Source: an uncultured Lachnospiraceae bacterium (GTDB taxonomy: Bacteria > Bacillota > Clostridia > Lachnospirales > Lachnospiraceae). Taken from it: a DNA stretch of 62,038 nt. The DNA is taken from contig CAJTNT010000024.1 in assembly GCA_910577785.1 (NCBI GenBank), positions 1 to 62,038 of the forward strand, in the 5' to 3' direction. The stretch's first letter is position 1. Each line of letters opens with the position of its first letter. A program made the position numbers and the translations under genes. The notes beneath the pieces were generated by a model, which saw only the letters and a list, made by a program, of their open reading frames with translations, searched no databases and was not told where the DNA came from. Shown piece after piece: positions 16,717 through 26,283 of the stretch.

Positions 16717-19700
16717 CTATTTCACCTTCACGGTAAGCCTTACCCGCTTGCCATTGAAAGCCTTAACGGTAATCACTGCTGTCCCTTTCTTCTTAGTGGC
16801 CTTTACCAGGCCTTTGGAAGAAACCGTCGCCACCTTTTTATTATTCGAGGTATAAGTCAATTTATTACTATACGCATTGCCCGGGAAGCTTACCTTAATC
16901 TGGAACTTTTTGCCCCTCTTTAAGGTTTTCTTATTGCCTGCCACATTTAATTTCAGGCTCTTAGGCGCGTTCTTGACCGTTACGGTACACTTTGCTGTCT
17001 TCTTATTCGGCGTCTTTGCTGTAATCACAGACTTCCCAGCCTTTAGCCCTTTGATTTTCCCATTCTTTACCGAGACAACAGATTTCTTGCTGGATGTCCA
17101 GGTGACCTTCTGCGAAGCATTTGACGGCTTCACGGTCGCCTTTAACGTATAGCTTTCGCCCTTGCCGATTTTTAGGCTCTTGCCAGCATTCAGCTTTACG
17201 CTGGTGGGATTAGGCTTCTTTTTCAAGGCTTTACGGGCAGAGTTCAGCTTATTGTATGCGCTGCTTAAGTCCTGATCTTCCGTTGCCTTATTCAAGGCAT
17301 TTTTGGCATTTTTCAATTGCTGTGCAAATGCCTTCCAAGTGCTTTCCGTATAATCCGCAGATTTTAACTTGGACACACTTTGGATTAGTTTCTGCAGCTC
17401 CTTCTTGGAGATGGCAGGCTTGGCGGCCAGGGATGACCGGGCAGACTTCAGCTGGCTTATAGCTCTGTCTACATCGGCCTGGGTGGCTGAATCTTTGGCC
17501 AGTATATCTTGGGCGTTTTTCAATGCCTGTGCAAATCGAGTCCAGGAGGCTGCCGTGTAATCAGACTGCTTGAGACTGGATACTTCCTGCACCAACGCCT
17601 TCAGGCTTTCTTTTGATACGGTTGGCGCTGCATTTAATGGAACGCGGATAACATTGACAGAATATCTGGGCAGGTCATAAGACAACTTGCCGTCTGTAAT
17701 CTCCTGCGTTGCCGTTGTCGGAGCAATCTGCTCATTGCCAATGGCATTCGCTGTGTTCAGGCTGCCTGTAAGGGCTGTGATTTCTGCCCGCCCCTGAAGG
17801 TTCAGGTTTGCGAAATCAAGCTCAATGGTCTTCATGGATTTGTCTGGGTTCACCAGTTTGATATATACATTGGAATCATCCTTATTAACTACCTGATAAA
17901 TATCCGTCTGGTACTGGTTCAGCTCACTGGAAAAGTCATATTTTGCCGTATCCGTGCTGCTTATGTTTGTGCTGGTGTATTTTGCTTCCAGCTTGTGGCC
18001 AACGCCATAGTTGAAGGAAACATGCATCGGATCGTTGGACTGGATCCTGGTAACGGCTCCAGTGTTGTAGTATTTGTTGGGGTAATGGTTGCCCAGTGTT
18101 TTGGTCGTCAGGTTGGAGGCGTTGCGCTCCGGCCTGGTCACTTCCATCGAAGAGCCTGCGCCGTCTTTGCCAAGGTTAAACCAATAATACTGCTGGCCGT
18201 GGCCTGCGCCAATGACAAAGCCGCCATTGCCAGATGTCTTGGTCAGGCCTTCCACTTCGATACGGAATTCCTTCCATTTCTCTTCCACTGCCTTGGGCAG
18301 GTAGACCGCGTTGACTCCGCTTGTGCCGGTGAAATTCAGGCGGCCGCCGCTGATCGTAAACCCGCTGCCGCTGCCAAACTGCGCCCAGCCGTTGGGATTG
18401 GATGCATCGTTAAAGTCGTCCTCCAAGAGAACTTTATTATCCTTATCGTAAACAGTCACTTTATCGATCGAGCCTGCCGCTGAATTGCCGCCCAATATCG
18501 GGCTGCCATAGTTAGAATAATCTTTTTCTGCAGACTGCAGCTCTGTCTGGATCAAATCTGTGCCATAGTTGTTGGCAAACATCTGCTGCACATAGTAATT
18601 GGTCGACTTCGCCGTATGAAATTCATCAAAATAAATCAGATCGTGATCCCAGCTTACGCTCCCAACCTTAAACAGCAGGGGGGCGTAGGAAATATTTGTC
18701 ACCACGTCCGCATTGCGCTCCAGCCCTGTGATATAGCAGGCTTCTGCCAGCGCCGTATTGTAGCGGTTGTTGCCCCGAACGGCATATTCGCCAACAAAAA
18801 TGCTGCTGCCGCCCTGGCCGACGCGCTGATAATAGTCATAACGGTCAGACTGGTTATACATAAAGCTTTCTGACTGATAATAATGCTCATCCACAAGGGT
18901 CTGCCCAGGCATGGTCTGCCCCAGGCGGTCATACGCATATTCGAGTGCATAGTTAAAAGTGCTGCTGCCGTCCGGACCGCCGGCATTTGGACCTGCGCTG
19001 GAAATAATGTGGAGCTCATGTCCTGGATAATTTACTGCCGCATAGCTTTCTACGGCCGCCTTAATGCTGTCAAAATTGTCAAAATATTTTTCTTTGGCAT
19101 TCTCATTGCCAATCCCCAGATACTTGAGGTTAAAAGGCTCTGCATGGCCGTTTTCCGCCCGCTTTGCCGCCCACGCATTGCTGGAAGCGTCGCCCCAGCA
19201 GTAATCCAGCAGATTCGTGGCCATATCAATAAAGTACTGCAGATCGTTTCCGGTCTTGGCATTGACGCCATTCGTCTCATACTGGCAGAGCACGCCTGCA
19301 CTCATAATCGGAAACGGCTCCATGCCAAAGTCCTCGCACAAGGACAGCAGCTCGTGATAGCCAAAGCCATATGACTGCATATAACCCCAGGTGCGGTTCT
19401 GATTGTTCCAGTTCTCCCAACGGTTGGTGTTGCTCCTGCGTTCCTCTAAGGAGCCTACGCTGTCCCGCCAGTCGTAGAGGCCTTCCCAGTTAAAGCCTTC
19501 CACAATACAGCCTCCTGGGAAACGCATGAATTTGGGATTCAAATCCATCATTAAGTCAATCAGATCCTGGCGGATGCCCACGCCGTAAGCATAATTCTTG
19601 TTGCCATAGCCATAGCTGTCATGCGGCACCACAGACACCATGTCCAGCGAAAGCTTTTCACCTGCTCCAGCGCCTTCAACCGTAAGCATCAATTTTCCCT

Positions 19701-21144
19701 TTGTATTGGACGATACATTAGAAGTTAAGTCAACAGAGACTTTTTTCCAGGAACCGTCAGCGCCCAGCGCAACCTCCTGCTCATTGGTCAGGGACGCCCC
19801 ATTGTCATTTACAAGCTTTACCTTCAGTTTCCCGCCATAGCCCTGGGCAGCCTTGGCAAAGACAGAAAACGTATAAATGCCGGCTCCCTTTTCTGTATTC
19901 ACCGGCTTTACTGGCATTGCTGCGCTATTGGGGCTGTTCTGCGGCGCAAACCCGCCGTTTTTCAGCGTTACGTTGCCCGTTAGGATGGCGTAGTGAGGAT
20001 TTTTCTCATTTAATTTGTCATCCGTACCTTGGGCATTTTCACTGTTAATCGCAAAATTCCCCGCTGGGGATGCCTCCCAGTGCAGTTTGTAATTGCCCCT
20101 TGTCTCATAGCCATTCTGCTGGAAATACGTATTATCCCCGCCCTTTTGCACATAAGCATTTTCAAAGGAATAATTTTTCACCATTTCCGGATACAGCCCG
20201 CCGTCGGCAGCGCTATTAATATCTTCGTAGAATAAGCCATAGAGGCTGTCGCTCAGCTTCTTGGTAACCTGATTGCCGTCAATTGCCATCGAATACTGGG
20301 AAGTTCCTGCCTCCTTGCCTACAATCTGATTAATCTGCGCCTCTGTCAGTGCATTTTTATAGACACGGAAATCCTTAAAATCCCCCTGGTAGAGAGGATC
20401 GTCATAATTTGATTTCCCGATGTAGGACTGAAGCCCTGTGCCAAAGTCACTGACCTTCATCGCCAGGTTCTTCTCTTCGCCGACCCATTCCCCGTCAATG
20501 TAGCAGGTCATTGAGCCTGGCTGCAGCACGATCGCATAGTGGGTCCATACGCCATGATAAGCATCGGTACGGATACTATTACGCAGCCCCTTTTCCGTAT
20601 CCATTGGCCTGGATTCGTTGGTAGACGCCGTCATCACGGATTTTAACGTGTTGTGGTCTTTCTCACAAGGCACAAAATAGTAATAGTATGTAGGATATCC
20701 ATGGCCATTCTTCTTGCTGCCAAAGAAAAACGCCCCCAGCCATGCCGTCCTGGGATCATTATCCCTAAGCCACATACTAATCGTTAAGGTATCCTGCTTA
20801 TCAAACATCCCCTCCGGCAATGTGATAAAAGCAGAGCCATTGGCAGTCCCGCCCGGCAGGGAAGCCACGCCATCCTTCACCGTTACGCCAGAGCCAATGA
20901 CCGCATGATTATTATTCCCAGAAGAATCCTTCCCCCCATCCTGAAATTCATAATGTGCCAGCAATTCCGTGCCTGCCAGCAGCCCATCCTGCGCAGCTTG
21001 CGGCTGTGCCGCCTGTTGTGCTTCTTCCGCTGCCTGCGGCTCTGTTTCCTGCGCCTGCGCTGCTCCTATTGGCTGCCAAAGGCCTGCCACTAGCAAAACT
21101 GCCAGCAAGGCGCTTACAACTTTTTTTAATTTCTTTCCTTTCAT
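16717..21144 (-). CDS. Secreted multidomain GH51 alpha-L-arabinofuranosidase
   Basis: 1475 residues from the ATG at 21144, which has AAGGAG 10 bases upstream; an earlier in-frame GTG at 21171 has none. Order: signal peptide (to about AQA-QET), LamG-type domain, GH51 catalytic region interrupted by a carbohydrate-binding segment, an inserted beta-sandwich, the alpha-L-arabinofuranosidase C-domain, two FIVAR repeats (SLKALVQEVSSLKQSDY... and ELQKLIQSVSKLKSADY...), and two BIG2-type Ig repeats rich in lysine. The acid/base Glu is in YLGIGNEN (near 680) and the nucleophile in FVGEYA (near 785). It would release arabinose from arabinan or arabinoxylan outside the cell. FIVAR and BIG2 modules suggest wall or glycan contact; no sortase signal is present. 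It complements GH127 and the ara operon. Confidence 0.93.
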   Translation of the reverse strand: MKGKKLKKVVSALLAVLLVAGLWQPIGAAQAQETEPQAAEEAQQAAQPQAAQDGLLAGTELLAHYEFQDGGKDSSGNNNHAVIGSGVTVKDGVASLPGGTANGSAFITLPEGMFDKQDTLTISMWLRDNDPRTAWLGAFFFGSKKNGHGYPTYYYYFVPCEKDHNTLKSVMTASTNESRPMDTEKGLRNSIRTDAYHGVWTHYAIVLQPGSMTCYIDGEWVGEEKNLAMKVSDFGTGLQSYIGKSNYDDPLYQGDFKDFRVYKNALTEAQINQIVGKEAGTSQYSMAIDGNQVTKKLSDSLYGLFYEDINSAADGGLYPEMVKNYSFENAYVQKGGDNTYFQQNGYETRGNYKLHWEASPAGNFAINSENAQGTDDKLNEKNPHYAILTGNVTLKNGGFAPQNSPNSAAMPVKPVNTEKGAGIYTFSVFAKAAQGYGGKLKVKLVNDNGASLTNEQEVALGADGSWKKVSVDLTSNVSSNTKGKLMLTVEGAGAGEKLSLDMVSVVPHDSYGYGNKNYAYGVGIRQDLIDLMMDLNPKFMRFPGGCIVEGFNWEGLYDWRDSVGSLEERRSNTNRWENWNNQNRTWGYMQSYGFGYHELLSLCEDFGMEPFPIMSAGVLCQYETNGVNAKTGNDLQYFIDMATNLLDYCWGDASSNAWAAKRAENGHAEPFNLKYLGIGNENAKEKYFDNFDSIKAAVESYAAVNYPGHELHIISSAGPNAGGPDGSSTFNYALEYAYDRLGQTMPGQTLVDEHYYQSESFMYNQSDRYDYYQRVGQGGSSIFVGEYAVRGNNRYNTALAEACYITGLERNADVVTNISYAPLLFKVGSVSWDHDLIYFDEFHTAKSTNYYVQQMFANNYGTDLIQTELQSAEKDYSNYGSPILGGNSAAGSIDKVTVYDKDNKVLLEDDFNDASNPNGWAQFGSGSGFTISGGRLNFTGTSGVNAVYLPKAVEEKWKEFRIEVEGLTKTSGNGGFVIGAGHGQQYYWFNLGKDGAGSSMEVTRPERNASNLTTKTLGNHYPNKYYNTGAVTRIQSNDPMHVSFNYGVGHKLEAKYTSTNISSTDTAKYDFSSELNQYQTDIYQVVNKDDSNVYIKLVNPDKSMKTIELDFANLNLQGRAEITALTGSLNTANAIGNEQIAPTTATQEITDGKLSYDLPRYSVNVIRVPLNAAPTVSKESLKALVQEVSSLKQSDYTAASWTRFAQALKNAQDILAKDSATQADVDRAISQLKSARSSLAAKPAISKKELQKLIQSVSKLKSADYTESTWKAFAQQLKNAKNALNKATEDQDLSSAYNKLNSARKALKKKPNPTSVKLNAGKSLKIGKGESYTLKATVKPSNASQKVTWTSSKKSVVSVKNGKIKGLKAGKSVITAKTPNKKTAKCTVTVKNAPKSLKLNVAGNKKTLKRGKKFQIKVSFPGNAYSNKLTYTSNNKKVATVSSKGLVKATKKKGTAVITVKAFNGKRVRLTVKVK

Positions 21145-21367
21145 CAGTACAACTCTCCTTCCCTTTTTCACATTATTTTACAAAAAAATTTCGGTAAAAT
21201 CAATAAAAAATCGTAGAAAAATATATAATTTTATGTTAAAAATTCATAAACGAAACTATAATTACTTAATCTATTCATTTTTGATAATAATTCCTCTGCA
21301 AAAAATATTACTTTCCCCTATCTTTTTCCCTTTCTGGTTCGTTATACATATTAGAAAGGAGGCTCAC

Positions 21368-21928
21368 GTGTATTCCGATTTCCTGTTGATCCGAAAAATG
21401 AAGCAAGGCGAAGAAACCGCCTTTGATTTCTTTGTCCGCAAATACTATCAAGAAATTTTAACTTATTGCTATCACCACTGCCCCGACAAAGCATATTCCG
21501 AGGACATCACACAGGAAACCTTCCTGCGTTTCTTTGCAAAACTGCCAGATTACAGCTACCAAGGAAAAACCAAGAACTATCTCTACACCATTGCCGGGAA
21601 CCTATGCAAAGATTACTTCAAAAAAAGAAAAGACCTACCTGTCGAAGAACCCGCATCAAACATACAGACAGCATCTGCCGAACACCCCATGGAACAAGTT
21701 TTAAATCAGCTCATGGTAGCATGGGCAATTCAGCAGTTACCCACGGAATTAAGCGAGGTAGTCATTTTACACTATTTTCAAGAACTGAAACTTACAGAAA
21801 TCGCTGCCCTCTTACATATCCGTCTCCCATTAGTAAAATACCGCCTAAAGCAGGCAAAGACGCAATTAAAGACACAACTAGAAAAGGAGGGATTTCATGA
21901 ATCTGGAAAAAAGCCTTCTGGCCTATAA
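21368..21928 (+). CDS. ECF-type RNA polymerase sigma factor
   Basis: 186 residues from a GTG at 21368 that follows AAAGGAGG by five bases; the longer open frame upstream reads through the divergent promoter region and is not used. Sigma region 2 (FDFFVRKYYQEILTYCYHHCPDKAYSEDITQETFLRFF) and region 4 (LPTELSEVVILHYFQELKLTEIAALLHIRLPLVKYRLKQA) are both clear. It overlaps the next gene by 32 bases and heads an operon with a membrane protein, an ABC ATPase and a permease. By analogy with other such operons it probably activates its own operon in response to an envelope or drug signal; the signal is unknown. Confidence 0.93.
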   Translation: MYSDFLLIRKMKQGEETAFDFFVRKYYQEILTYCYHHCPDKAYSEDITQETFLRFFAKLPDYSYQGKTKNYLYTIAGNLCKDYFKKRKDLPVEEPASNIQTASAEHPMEQVLNQLMVAWAIQQLPTELSEVVILHYFQELKLTEIAALLHIRLPLVKYRLKQAKTQLKTQLEKEGFHESGKKPSGL

Positions 21929-22661
21929 GCAAAAGGCACAACCAGAACCAACAGAGGAAAAAATACAGGAAACCATCCGTAAATCAAAAGAAATTTTTTT
22001 TACTTCGGAGCAGAAAAGAACATTATCCTACCGTGAATTTTTATGGTCACAATTTAAGCTCATACAAAAAAAATGGTGGTTCTTCCAATTATTAATTCTG
22101 CTCTTATTAGGGATAACAATTATATCCGCATATGAGGAAGCATACCTCAGCAGGGGCATGGGGGTTCTGGCCTCTATCTTTGCCATCCTGATTATTCCTG
22201 AGCTTTGGAAAAACAGATCATGCCACAGTATGGAAATAGAAGAATCCTGCTACTATTCCCTGAGGCAGATCTATTCTGCCCGTATGGTGCTGTTTGGCGC
22301 CGTAGATGTTTTCCTGCTCACTGTATTCTGCGGGACAATGACATTTGGAGAGCATATTCCTTTTACAAAACTGCTCGTCCAGTTCCTCCTGCCAATGCTT
22401 GTAACCGCATGCATTTGCCTGGGAACGCTATGCAGCAAATATATTACGGACGAAAGCGTAGCAATGATTCTATGCATCCTGTGGTGCGCCCTATGGCTGG
22501 CAATCACCTTAAATGAAAATGTATACAAGGCAGTCACCATGCCAATATGGGTGGCTTGCATTATCCTTTCTTTGGGGTTCCTGTGCATTGCCATTTACCA
22601 TATCTTAAAGAACTGTGATAATTATTGGGAGGTAGGATTTAATGATATTAGAATTGAATAA
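21897..22661 (+). CDS. Integral membrane protein, candidate anti-sigma factor or ABC partner
   Basis: 254 residues: a ~60-residue charged cytoplasmic N-terminus followed by about six membrane helices. It overlaps the sigma gene by 32 bases and the ABC ATPase gene by 20 bases, implying translational coupling. The N-terminal cytosolic arm next to an ECF sigma gene suggests sigma sequestration, but I see no zinc-binding anti-sigma motif; an ABC-2 subunit role is equally possible. Not recognised as a named family. Confidence 0.7.
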   Translation: MNLEKSLLAYKQKAQPEPTEEKIQETIRKSKEIFFTSEQKRTLSYREFLWSQFKLIQKKWWFFQLLILLLLGITIISAYEEAYLSRGMGVLASIFAILIIPELWKNRSCHSMEIEESCYYSLRQIYSARMVLFGAVDVFLLTVFCGTMTFGEHIPFTKLLVQFLLPMLVTACICLGTLCSKYITDESVAMILCILWCALWLAITLNENVYKAVTMPIWVACIILSLGFLCIAIYHILKNCDNYWEVGFNDIRIE

Positions 22662-23529
22662 TTTAACGAAAAAATTTGGCGATTTTACAGCTGTAAGCCA
22701 CATCAACCTAACAATGAACAGCGGTGTTTATGGATTGCTGGGGGTAAACGGCGCAGGAAAGACCACTTTAATGAGAATGCTGTGTACCTTGCTGAAACCG
22801 ACATGCGGAAGCATTGCATGCAACGGAAAAGATATCTTCCACATGGATGGCAGCTACCGACAGCTCTTGGGGTACCTGCCGCAGGATTTTGGTTTTTATC
22901 CTGAGTTTACCGTGCAGGATTATCTCTATTATATTGCAACCATAAAAGGCCTCCGCCCTTCGGTGGCAAAGAGGAAAGTAAAAGAATTAATTCCACAGGT
23001 GGGGCTAACAAAAGCTGCCCGCAAAAAAATGAAAAAGCTGTCCGGAGGCATGAAACGGCGGGCTGGGATTGCACAGGCAATGTTAAATGAACCGCAGATT
23101 TTAATCCTGGATGAGCCGACCGCAGGGCTTGACCCCAATGAAAGGATCCGTTTCCGCAATCTAATCAGTGAACTTTCCGAAGAACGCCTGGTATTATTGT
23201 CTACCCATATTGTATCTGACATTGAATATATCGCAAATGAAATCCTGCTGATGAAAGACGGAAAACTCATGCATCAGGGGACGGCAGATACCATTATAGA
23301 TTCTATGGCAGAATCTGTCTGGGAATGCCTTGTGGATAGAAACCAGGTATCCGATTTTATAAAAAAATATAAAATCTCCAATATGAAATCAGAGCCGCAG
23401 GGAGTCATATTACGGATTATTTCAAAAGAGAAACCATCCATTGATGCAATCTGTGTGGAAGCAACCCTAGAAGATGTGTTCTTATATTATTTTGGAGAAA
23501 AGGCGGGTGACGATGATGCTGCTATTTGA
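22642..23529 (+). CDS. ABC transporter ATP-binding protein
   Basis: 295 residues with Walker A GVNGAGKTTLM, Q-loop YLPQDFGF, signature LSGGMKRRAG and Walker B ILILDEPTAGLDP, as in ABC-2-type drug or peptide exporters. The C-terminal tail (GEKAGDDDAAI) is encoded by a DNA segment duplicated immediately downstream. Works with the permease encoded next and probably with the preceding membrane protein. Confidence 0.95.
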   Translation: MILELNNLTKKFGDFTAVSHINLTMNSGVYGLLGVNGAGKTTLMRMLCTLLKPTCGSIACNGKDIFHMDGSYRQLLGYLPQDFGFYPEFTVQDYLYYIATIKGLRPSVAKRKVKELIPQVGLTKAARKKMKKLSGGMKRRAGIAQAMLNEPQILILDEPTAGLDPNERIRFRNLISELSEERLVLLSTHIVSDIEYIANEILLMKDGKLMHQGTADTIIDSMAESVWECLVDRNQVSDFIKKYKISNMKSEPQGVILRIISKEKPSIDAICVEATLEDVFLYYFGEKAGDDDAAI

Positions 23530-23595
23530 AAAATGCGACATAATTTTATTCTTTTTGACTGAAAAGGCGGGTGATGATAATGCTGTTTTTTGAAA
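23500..23595 (+). repeat. Imperfect direct duplication at the ATPase/permease junction
   Basis: The segments beginning near 23503 and 23561 both read GAAAAGGCGGGTGA-GAT-ATGCTG-T-TTTGAAA with only a few differences. The first copy now ends the ATPase gene and opens a 25-codon frame starting with ATG-ATG-CTG; the second supplies the permease ribosome site and start. This looks like a small tandem duplication. Confidence 0.75.
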
Positions 23596-24791
23596 TTAAG
23601 AAGGTTTTTTCTAAATTTAAAAATAAAATCGCAATGGTTCTATTGCTCATCATACTAATTGTAACAAGCATCCTAACAATGAACCGCGTGGAATATGTGG
23701 ATACAGATGGGGGGCGCAGTAGCGGGGCGGCAGCGGCAAGGAAACTCCGTGCAGAACAGAACCAATGGACAGGTTACCTTACAGAAGATGTGTTTACAGA
23801 TGTCATTTTGGAAAATAAGCAAATTAACAGTTCCCCAGAAGCATTTTCTGAAGATATCATGGAGCAGGATAAGATCTATGCCAGGAAACAGGGAATCTCA
23901 GATATCAGCAACTTGATGAATTATGCATTCAGCGAATGGAGGGATTACAATTATTATATAATTGACAATCTTTCTGCCAAAGAAGCAAAGCAAGTTTACC
24001 AAAAAAGGATTTCTTCTTTAAAAGGATACTTAGAATCCGGGGAAGAAACATTTCCGGATGCACAGAAAAAATTTTTGATTGAACGGTACGAAAATCTTAA
24101 AACTCCTTTTTATTATGAATATTTCGGCGGCTGGAGCGCCCTGCTGCAAAATATATCGACCTTTCTTTTGATGCTGGCTTTGGTCATCGGCTTTCTGGTA
24201 TCCGGCATTTTTTCGGATGAATTCCAAATAAAGGCGGATTCCATTTTTTTCTCTTCAAAATTAGGGAGAAGCAAAGCTGTTGTTTCAAAAGTGAGCGCTG
24301 GTTTTTTGATTGCCACTGTTTCGTATGCTGTGTTCGTGTTTTTCTATACGGCGATTGTGCTTCTGATGCTGGGAGCAGATGGCGCGAACTGCCCCATCCA
24401 GCTGGATTTGTGGAGAAGCGCTTATAACATTACCTTTTTGCAGGCATATCTTCTGATTGTTGCCGGCGGGTATGTAGGGACGTTATTTGCGGCAATCCTT
24501 GCGATGATTGTATCGGCAGCTTCTCGTTCCACGACAACGGCTGTAATTGTCCCATTTCTAATTTTATGCGCGTTTCCATTTCTAAGCAGGATTATTACAT
24601 TGCCAGGGGTATGCTCATTCTTTCCAGATCAGCTACTAGAAGTATATATAACGGTGAAGGAGTTTAACCTGGTAGAATTAGGCGGAAAAGTGATGAGCGT
24701 TGCAACGGTTATTATTCCTGCATATCTGGCACTCTGTTTGGTTTTACTGCCAGCGCTGTATCAGGTTTATCGCAAATCGCAGGTTAAATAA
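23580..24791 (+). CDS. ABC-2-type transporter permease
   Basis: About 403 residues. ATG at 23580 is preferred because AAGGCGG lies 9 bases upstream; ATG at 23574 and GTG at 23571 are in frame but too close. One N-terminal helix (KIAMVLLLIILIVTSIL), a ~150-residue extracellular segment, then about six more membrane helices, the architecture of ABC2_membrane permeases. It is the last gene of the sigma operon, followed by a strong terminator. Substrate unknown. Confidence 0.88.
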   Translation: MLFFEIKKVFSKFKNKIAMVLLLIILIVTSILTMNRVEYVDTDGGRSSGAAAARKLRAEQNQWTGYLTEDVFTDVILENKQINSSPEAFSEDIMEQDKIYARKQGISDISNLMNYAFSEWRDYNYYIIDNLSAKEAKQVYQKRISSLKGYLESGEETFPDAQKKFLIERYENLKTPFYYEYFGGWSALLQNISTFLLMLALVIGFLVSGIFSDEFQIKADSIFFSSKLGRSKAVVSKVSAGFLIATVSYAVFVFFYTAIVLLMLGADGANCPIQLDLWRSAYNITFLQAYLLIVAGGYVGTLFAAILAMIVSAASRSTTTAVIVPFLILCAFPFLSRIITLPGVCSFFPDQLLEVYITVKEFNLVELGGKVMSVATVIIPAYLALCLVLLPALYQVYRKSQVK

Positions 24792-24812
24792 ACAGCCATG
24801 CGGAATGCTACG

Positions 24813-24850
24813 AAAGAGGGAGCGCGTAACCAGAACGCGCTCCCTCTTTT
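24813..24850 (+). terminator. Rho-independent terminator of the sigma/ABC operon
   Basis: A 15-base GC-rich stem (AAAGAGGGAGCGCGT / ACGCGCTCCCTCTTT) around AACCAGA, followed by TTTTC on the plus strand. Its mirror also serves the minus strand. Confidence 0.9.
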
Positions 24851-24951
24851 CTTCCTACAAATTACAAACTACCTCATTCCCTTGCATAACAGTAATTCCC
24901 ATTTTCTCCGCTACATTAATTTAATAGATACTGTATTCCAGACGCTTTTTC

Positions 24952-25908
24952 TTATTTTAATTTCCCCTCTTCATCCAAAGAAAACTCGCCTGCCCACTTT
25001 TCATCTGACCATCCATGCTCTGGGCCCCCATCTTTTATCAGACGGTATTCCCCTGCTTCAAGTTCCCCGTAAATATTCAGGTCGCACTCTACGGTATGCT
25101 GCTCGGAATCCGCAAAACAAATACCGATCGCATTAACACCATAATTAACCGTAGTATCCTCTATATAAAGTTCATACCACTTTCCGTCTATCTTCTTTTC
25201 AAGATAATAATCTTCGCCATATAACTTTTCCTCCCCGCTCTGATTGTCAAGAACAGCGGTTGCAATCCCGTCTGTAACATCTGTTACGGTCAGGGTAACG
25301 TCACTTTCCCTGGCTTTCTCCAGTTGTGATTCCACCCAGAACCTTTGGTCATATTTAGATAGGATACTTCCATTGCAAAAACCGTAGAACGGGCTGACAT
25401 CCTCATGTTCGTTCCCCACCTCGTCCCAGATAGATGCAAAATCCACAGACACTGTATACACTTCCCGATTCCTGGTCAGCCATAATCCCCCTGCGTATGC
25501 CACAATATAACCCCAGCCTCCTTCATCACCAATTTCCAGCCCATAGCAGGGTACCTGCCAATTTTCCAGCTGGCTGATATCTGCGGCTTCATACGGCAGT
25601 TCATTGATCTTCTGCAAAATTTCCTTTTCCTTCTCAGAGTCAAACAGGATCCTCTGGGTCACTGTCTCGCCATCGTAATAAAATAGGGTAAGCGCCGAGG
25701 TGTCCGGGGAAGCATTTTCCAATAGTCCAGGCCTTGGCTCTGCATCAGATGCTACACTTTTATCTGCTGATTCTTCATTTACTGCACCGCTAGCCGCTGA
25801 TTCCTGCGATTTCATTCCTCGGTCAGGGCTTCCACATGCAGCGGCGAATGCCATTGCCGCACCAATCCCTGCCACAGCTATCCTCCATCTTCTTTTCCAG
25901 CTATTCAT
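24952..25908 (-). CDS. Lipoprotein with C-terminal Ig-like domain
   Basis: 318 residues from ATG at 25908 (AGAGGAGG eight bases upstream; a GTG at 25935 is in frame but lacks a ribosome site). A lipoprotein signal ends in AAA-C25, followed by GSPDR and a Ser/Ala/Glu-rich linker. A middle domain of unknown type and a C-terminal domain of about 95 residues (EEKLYGEDYYLEKKIDGKWYEL to the end) resemble the bacterial Ig-like domain found in many Clostridia lipoproteins. The CGSPDR start of the mature protein recurs in the lipoproteins at 39-44 kb. It is monocistronic; function unknown. Confidence 0.8.
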   Translation of the reverse strand: MNSWKRRWRIAVAGIGAAMAFAAACGSPDRGMKSQESAASGAVNEESADKSVASDAEPRPGLLENASPDTSALTLFYYDGETVTQRILFDSEKEKEILQKINELPYEAADISQLENWQVPCYGLEIGDEGGWGYIVAYAGGLWLTRNREVYTVSVDFASIWDEVGNEHEDVSPFYGFCNGSILSKYDQRFWVESQLEKARESDVTLTVTDVTDGIATAVLDNQSGEEKLYGEDYYLEKKIDGKWYELYIEDTTVNYGVNAIGICFADSEQHTVECDLNIYGELEAGEYRLIKDGGPEHGWSDEKWAGEFSLDEEGKLK

Positions 25909-26283
25909 AAGAATCCTCCTCTCTGTTCCTTTCACAGAAACACTGCTTGACAGAAATCACCCTACCATTTCTGTATTTTTATGGAACGATGTCTCTATAC
26001 AGAGAGATTCCCTGTTTTCGGAAAATGTTGCATAAATTATTTATTTATTTTCCATCAGCTACCTTAACTTGCCTCTCGAGCAAATTTTTACTTGTTCCTA
26101 GATCTTTTTAAGCCACCCCCATATAAAATCACTCCCCCTCGTCTCCCAGTTTCTAATATTAAGAAACTTTTGTATCTTTTTTATCCTTTTATTTACTTAT
26201 ATTACACGAATTTTCCTATCCTATTTTTCGTTTTCGATTTTTTTAGAAGCAAAATAGATGCAGCGTATTTTTAACCCCTACCA
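25909..26283. other. Intergenic region, 375 bp, no gene seen
   Basis: AT-rich. It contains the ribosome site of the lipoprotein gene (minus strand) and a small inverted repeat TCTCT/AGAGA near 25990-26005 that could be part of its promoter region. No open frame with a ribosome site was found. Confidence 0.5.

Noticed and set aside
20969..21367. N-terminal extension of the sigma factor frame
   Set aside because: It is antisense to the GH51 signal-peptide region and crosses the divergent promoter region; GTG at 21368 has an excellent ribosome site.
24813..24850. Possible third copy of the long-hairpin family because of the GCGCGT...AGAACGCGC sequence
   Set aside because: It is a short perfect stem with a T-run, fully explained as a terminator; similarity to the AGCGCGTTTCTG motif is too short.
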